In this document: piece after piece, positions 58,722-64,000 of the stretch
How positions within the stretch are numbered: position 1 is the first letter of the stretch
Layout: each line of letters begins with the position of its first letter
Origin: Rhizophlyctis rosea
Taxonomy: Eukaryota; Chytridiomycota; Chytridiomycetes; Rhizophlyctidales; Rhizophlyctidaceae
Direction of reading: 5' to 3'
DNA: 64,000 nt
Assembly (NCBI GenBank): GCA_027596075.1
Contig: JADGJC010000069.1
Coordinates: 91,074-155,073, forward strand
Notes under the pieces: model-generated
Told to the model about the DNA's origin: nothing
Seen by the model: the letters and a program-made list of their open reading frames with translations, nothing else
Databases searched by the model: none
Made by a program: the position numbers and the translations under genes

Positions 58722-61700
58722 ACCTTGCAGAATGGTGGTGACGTGCAATGCTGGTGTTGAGTTGGTGAAGGCAGTTTCTCTCGATATGATCGAAAGAAGC
58801 GCGGACGTGACAAGAAGACTCTCTTGGCAAGAGCAATCGAGTTCACAGGTTGGGTGAAAGCTGGTGGTGATGTTGAAAAGTCGTGGGAATGACTTTGCCG
58901 ATCGCGACTTGGGTGATGATGGTGAAGATGGCGAGGTGTCGCGCGCGTCGCGGAGAGGGTGGAAAGCTGGAACCTAGAAGGCCTGAGCCGTGGAGGGAAG
59001 GGAGGAAGAAGAAAGAGGGTGAAGCAAGGCGAGGGTGAGTGAAGAGGAAGGGAAAGAAGGAAGAAGACAGCAGCAGGAGTGGGTTTTGTTTGCGGTCCTG
59101 TTTTTTTGAGGGCCTGTGCAAACCTTTTCGATTTTCTGCCTCCCCCCTTCTTCGGACATGGGGGTTACGCGAGTAGATCAAATTAGACTGCGTATGGCAT
59201 GGGCCCAAGTTGTAGCGTGGTGGTGGTGGTGCAGCAGCAAGGGCGGAGAAGACAGAAGGGGGTGGGTGATGGAGATGAGTAAGAGGGGGCAGGAGAGTGC
59301 AGCACCTGGTGAAGCACCGAGCACCGAGAAATTTGATGGATAGTGGGTGAATTGGGATGTGGTAACAGTAACACGAAAAGGTAATACTTTCGATCAGCAC
59401 CAACCCCTCCGTCCGGGGTTAATTGGGTGTAACAGGTTGTTAGTGACAAGTGCTTGATGACGGGTTCAATCAGTGTGCACTGTGATGGCTCACGATGGGC
59501 CAAAAACGCGGTCCTTGATCCATGAATGGGAAAATGTATGCAGGTTGATGCATGTACGAACGACATGTATGTAGGCACGTAAAAGGGGGCACGGGCAATA
59601 GGGGGAGAAGCAACAGTACGAAGACACAATGAAATGTGCCTACTGCGCAGGGAGTAGAAGACACCTCCTACAACACCGCCTCCAGAAGCAAATAAAAGCT
59701 TGGATGGATTGTGTTACTACACATGAAAATGTGTAAGAGCCGGGCCAAGGTTCACCACCACCACAATCATCATCTTCGGTGATACCCGCCACCTCCCGAA
59801 AGGCGGGATTTAGAAGCTGTCAAAAACCTGGAACGAAATAGTAGGCCCTCCGATTGCTTGTGTCGGGGGGCACAGCTTTCGACTTGTCAACTTTGTTCGG
59901 TCCTGGTTACCCAAATGTCAAAGTCGTCAATCTTGGTACCGGTCTATTGCTTACCTCATCTTTCCCCCACCCGTTGATTCAGGCATCGCATAGTCTCACA
60001 GACTGCCTCTCATATAGGCATTGACTAAATGAAATTACTCGGTGGTGAAGTCGGGAGGGGAAGCAGGTTGTAGGGGGAATATGATCTTGGTGGTGGTGCT
60101 GTCATGCTTTGACATTCACGCGTGTGTCGGTTTTGACGCGTTCCAAGCGTCTACAAATGGGGCTCAGGAGGCTCGACTGTAACACCATCTTCCTACATAA
60201 CGTCAGCAACTCATAATACACAAGCGGAATGCTGTAAGCAAGATGGTGGTGAAGTAGGGATGGGCATCTCCTACAAATCCGTAGAAACTCTCAGCGATGA
60301 AGGGGTGTCTATCGCATAGGTTGTACGAATCTCAAGATGAACAAGCTTCTGCGATTTCGTAGACCCCCATCGTACACCCCATCGCGGACCCCCCATCACC
60401 TCTACATATCGGAGCGCTGGTGCAGTACGACGTCCCACAAAAGATCCATGAACGCTCCGCCCGAAATCAAATAAACCTTCCATCAAAAGACCGCTTCCCG
60501 CCTTCAACACCTCCGAAACCCGTTTCATGGATAAGGGCCCAGTTCCCGGCAATCCCACATGTCAGAGGACCCCTTCCTCCTCATCCGTTCCGCATTTGAC
60601 GACGCGCGTCAAGCGACACTTCAGACACATATTCAGCGCCTTGCCCTTTCAATCTTGCTTTATCAAAACGGCGGGCGAGCCTCGGCTTGAGAAATTTCAA
60701 AGCCGCTCGTGTTACGGGCATAGTTCTCCTCCCCTTCATACTTTGCTGCTTCTGGGATATGGAGGAATGATCGCGTCATAGTAAATGGAGAGGAACCGTT
60801 TGGTTGATGGCGACTGGCTTCCCACTCTTGAGCGTGCTCATCTAGATACAAACTTCTTTGCTTTGGCACGTAGGCCAGGATAAGAATTCAAAAAAAGACG
60901 GTCATAGCTACTTAGGTCTTATTCCTACCCCACCGGTTTTTGGCAAGTGTTCCGTCAGCTGCAATACTTACTCAAAAACAACAAAAAAAAAACAAAAAAC
61001 CACCGGGGGATCGTCAGCTTGCCAACCAGCCAGCTAGTCTGCTCTCATGCCAATCTCAAGATACCCATAGCACGATTTGTGCATCAACCCGCTTGGTCCC
61101 GCAATCTTTGCAGCTGGGCAGCAGCGCGACTCCCCCAGCCAACATGCACATCCTGCAGACGCGTCTCATGCATGCAGCTTAAATTAACATGCACCTTCGA
61201 AAGTTCGGAGGATGATACCGACAGCCCAAATCTTCCAATAAACCCCGCTGCGGAGCCATATCGGTGGGAAATGAAGAAGGTTGATGAAATACCGGAATGA
61301 GAAAATGGGGAAATGGCGATATGATCTTGAGATGAAAGTTGAATGGTGAAGTGTCTTCTTCGTGCAGGGAAGGAGTTCATGGATGTATGTCCTGCATCTG
61401 ATTCTTTGCGCCTCCCTGCATTGCGGGGCTGCGATGTTCTATTTGGTGGCGTTATGATGGTCTGTCGGTCTTTTGGGGTGGAAGAAGCGGATTTCATTTA
61501 AGATGGGAACTGGGTCCGCGGAATATGGTCAGTGCTTGGAGTTTCTTCATTGGCTTGGCAATCTTTTATCGGCAGGATATAATGCGGTGGGCGGTGTTGG
61601 TTGGGCTTGCTGAGTTTCATGCCATGGCTGCGGCTTTCTTCGATCAATGGCGTCGGGAGATGAGAAAGGGATCAATTGCGTTTTGTTGCTTATTCTCCTT

Positions 61701-64000
61701 CATTTCTTGTACCGGTGGTGAGGAAGTTGTTGACCCTGGTTGTTCGTCACAGTTCGTGGGGTTGTTTATTGAGGTGATGGATGGCATGGTATGCGGATTT
61801 CGGAGTGGTCAACATGTGCTTGGACAGAATAAGGGCGGAGAGGACGTTGCGCGAAAGCTGCCCGCTTGGTGCATGGGACGGATGCAATACCGGCGGTATT
61901 GACTTCAACACTGATATCATCAAGGTATCTTGGTTCGTGCGGCACCCATTTAATCTTCATCTTTGCAGGACCGGGCTGGTGGGGAACGAGGAATGTAGCA
62001 CGAGTTGGAGGATAAGTTGAATGGTGGGGCACGGACCCAACATTCCGTCATCAGCCCATTACGACAATATCGCCTGTCATATATTGGCCGCTTTGCAGAA
62101 GTACAACCGTCTCTATGGGATGGGTGGAATGTGCGGTGGAATGAAAAGGTTGGTAATCGGGCAGGATGGGATTTGTCAGTGGTCGACACATTACTATTTG
62201 TGTATTAGGATCGGTATGGTGGGCGTAGGTATTGCCACATCCCCCAGTTGCTATCCTTGTGAGTGCGAATGTGCTGTTGGTGGAGATTTATAACTTTTTC
62301 TCTCACTTCGTTGAGTCAGGAACAGCCATATGCCTTTGTATCTTTGCGTACGGTTTTGGAAAAGGTGCTTCGACTGGTCTGTGACCAAAAGGAAGGACCA
62401 AATAAGGAGCCGTCGAATTGGGTGTGGATGAGCTTTATCGGGGCTGTATCGTTGGAGCACCATGGAATACGTCGATCAGAATCATGCGACTAACTTGTGC
62501 TCCATGGACAGCATCAATTCCAACGATATGTTGCATAAGGACATTCCGATTCATCGTCCCGGCTAACGAACTCCATTAACTACTGTGGGCATACGTACCA
62601 CGAGGAGCCAAGACATCGGATGAGCACGCCGCTTGTAAAACATACCTCACTATGCTAATGTTGAACCTTCACTCGTTTCACTTGAAGCAATAGGATTCCA
62701 CGCCAGCAGAACTGCATTGCATTGCCCATCGAAGCAGTGTCCGAGAGTCTATATTTGGCCGTGTTCCCTTTACGGGATTTGCAGTGTCGACCATTTGGAT
62801 GTGTTTGACGGTCCATCAAGCACTTACGGCACTATGCGACGTCAGTCACCAATAACCAGGAAAAAGTATTGAAGTCAACGGTGATAAGGCAGACATGGAA
62901 CGAATCAGTGCCTTGTCATGCTGCCTGTGCCTCCAACGCATACAAAGTCAATCCGTTGTACTGATTATGTTGTCATATTTGCGTTTAGGACATATGATCA
63001 TTCCGCTGGAGGGTGCAGGGACTTTCGACACAAGGCTGTGACCAACTTGACCATGAGCAAGGACCTAAGACATGGTTTTTTGCCGTAACTACGTTTAGCG
63101 CTTTGTTTCCGCTGTGATCCCCAATTGGTCAGTAGGCTGTGAGTTGACGATCGGAATCGTCATCAGGCCGCTTACTAGCAAGCATTGGTCTGGCATGTTC
63201 TCAGAAGCCAGATATGTAATCATACTCTCTTATTCATCCGGTTTTTTTCGACACCAAGTGAGCATATGTATTCTCAAGATATGGTCAGTCAGTTTGTCTT
63301 GGCTCGACCTCAGTCAGCCTGGAGTGCCTTACTGTAAGATCTGGTGAAGTTCTGGCATTCAATGACCAGACCTAAAGTTTGTACAGTTGACGGCGTCTTC
63401 TTTTTCAATCACCTCCGCAAGGGATGTTGGAACTTCCCTTTTTCAGGATGAGTCTTGTATGTGCCGTCAGTCCCTTGTGCCATTTCAAACATCATGCGCA
63501 ACAAAAGGGAGAATGAGCTCGCACAGGCAATACCGGGAATGAACGGACTGTTGGCCTTCCATCGGAGTCATCGTTGTCTCAATGACATGATGTCTGCGAT
63601 CTTGCTTGAATGAGGACTTGGTGATGATTTTTGATGAGTGGAGTCGGGTTTTCGTGTCTCATGAGCTCCGAGTCACCCACGAGGCGCTCAAGTTTATTGC
63701 TGTGTTGCTGTGATAGGTGCTGCGTCGATTACGACGCACTACTAATGTTGATGGTCACACATGTATGTCTGAACCTCGAAAGTTTATCTTTCACAGATGG
63801 GCGCAGACAAAGGATTCGCTCGGCGTGTGTGGGCCATAGTCTCATACCCATTCATCTGCATCATTGCCGGTCGATGACTTTTACTGATAGCGATACAGCA
63901 TGGTGATGTCCCTTTTGAATACTTCGAAAACTATCTGACAAAAGGTACGAGCCTCTCGCGTATCAGTGATGAAATTGAGGTTCCCGAACCCTTGTAAGTA
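58722..64000. other. No confidently supported gene
   Basis: The first part is the upstream region of the Ser-rich gene and has pyrimidine- and purine-rich tracts and GGT triplet runs near 59220. Minus-strand ORFs at 60663-60869 and 60271-60558 and plus-strand ORFs at 61525-62490 have coding-like composition in places but no recognised domain or clear splice signals. From 62.5 kb to the end only short ORFs are seen. Confidence 0.4.

Noticed and set aside
60271..60869. Candidate two-exon minus-strand gene
   Set aside because: Coding-like composition in places, but no domain and no clear donor-acceptor pair. Not enough to call.
61180..61300. Minus-strand fragments resembling protein-kinase subdomains VIII-IX (DMAPQ, then WKIWAVGIIL)
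   Set aside because: The two motifs lie in different frames with no room for an intron, and no other kinase motif is seen nearby. Probably chance or a very decayed relic.
1..64000. CRISPR arrays, rRNA genes, intact transposase or reverse transcriptase genes, bacterial operons
   Set aside because: None seen. The window is eukaryotic, and no catalytic motif of such enzymes was recognised in any frame.

Overview
The window is a stretch of nuclear DNA from a fungus, most likely an early-diverging one (a chytrid or close relative). Genes are split by many short GT-AG introns (about 46-150 nt, with a few of 290-480 nt), and the recognisable proteins form a fungal set: a Bem1-like polarity scaffold, a Faa1-type acyl-CoA synthetase, an Mtr10-type importin, Ras with a Gly-rich P-loop, EB1, a two-RRM SR protein and a secreted CBM1 protein. 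A 77-base run of N marks an assembly gap. The species cannot be named from the sequence alone.

Layout. 1-1.8 kb: nothing recognisable. 1.9-4.6 kb (-): a multi-exon zinc-finger gene with an N-terminal CxxC pair and a C-terminal CCCH finger. 5.1-6.5 kb (+): a Cys-rich, Ser/Asn/Gly-rich single-pass membrane protein whose Cys-rich exon is hidden in another frame. 8.0-11.9 kb (-): transportin-3/Mtr10. 12.8-14.2 kb (+): EB1. 15.7 kb: gap. 16.0-16.4 kb (+): stand-alone secreted CBM1 protein. 17.2 kb (+): unknown 178-residue protein. 18.5-25.7 kb (-): two tandem paralogues that share a DUF7918-like N-terminal domain and FG-type low-complexity stretches but end differently. The downstream one ends in a CCHC zinc knuckle; the upstream one runs into a DUF1771-Smr segment, possibly as one gene. 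26.9-28.2 kb (+): Ras. 29.2-30.9 kb (-): SP-RING (PIAS/Siz-like) protein with unresolved frame breaks. 33.0-33.9 kb (-): Cys-rich protein with a GPI-type tail. 37.9-40.7 kb (-): long-chain acyl-CoA synthetase. 42.1-43.8 kb (+): SR splicing factor. 44.4 kb (-): tRNA-Thr(AGT). 49.2-51.0 kb (-): Bem1-like SH3-PX-PB1 scaffold. 57.1-58.7 kb (-): Ser-rich orphan protein, probably nuclear.

Between these are gene-poor islands (31-33, 34-37.9, 44.4-49 and 51-57 kb) holding tRNA-derived repeat relics, diverged direct repeats, a perfect 35-bp tandem duplication and a short interstitial telomere-like tract. Most identified genes are housekeeping genes with no operon-like link. Ras, the Bem1-like scaffold and EB1 could all serve polarity and cytoskeletal control, but their position here shows no functional linkage. 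The most unusual content is the DUF7918/FG gene pair with its swapped nucleic-acid-binding C-termini, and the tRNA-Thr-derived repeat family. Exon boundaries were read by eye from GT-AG sites, phase and protein family resemblance, and transcript data would be needed to fix them.
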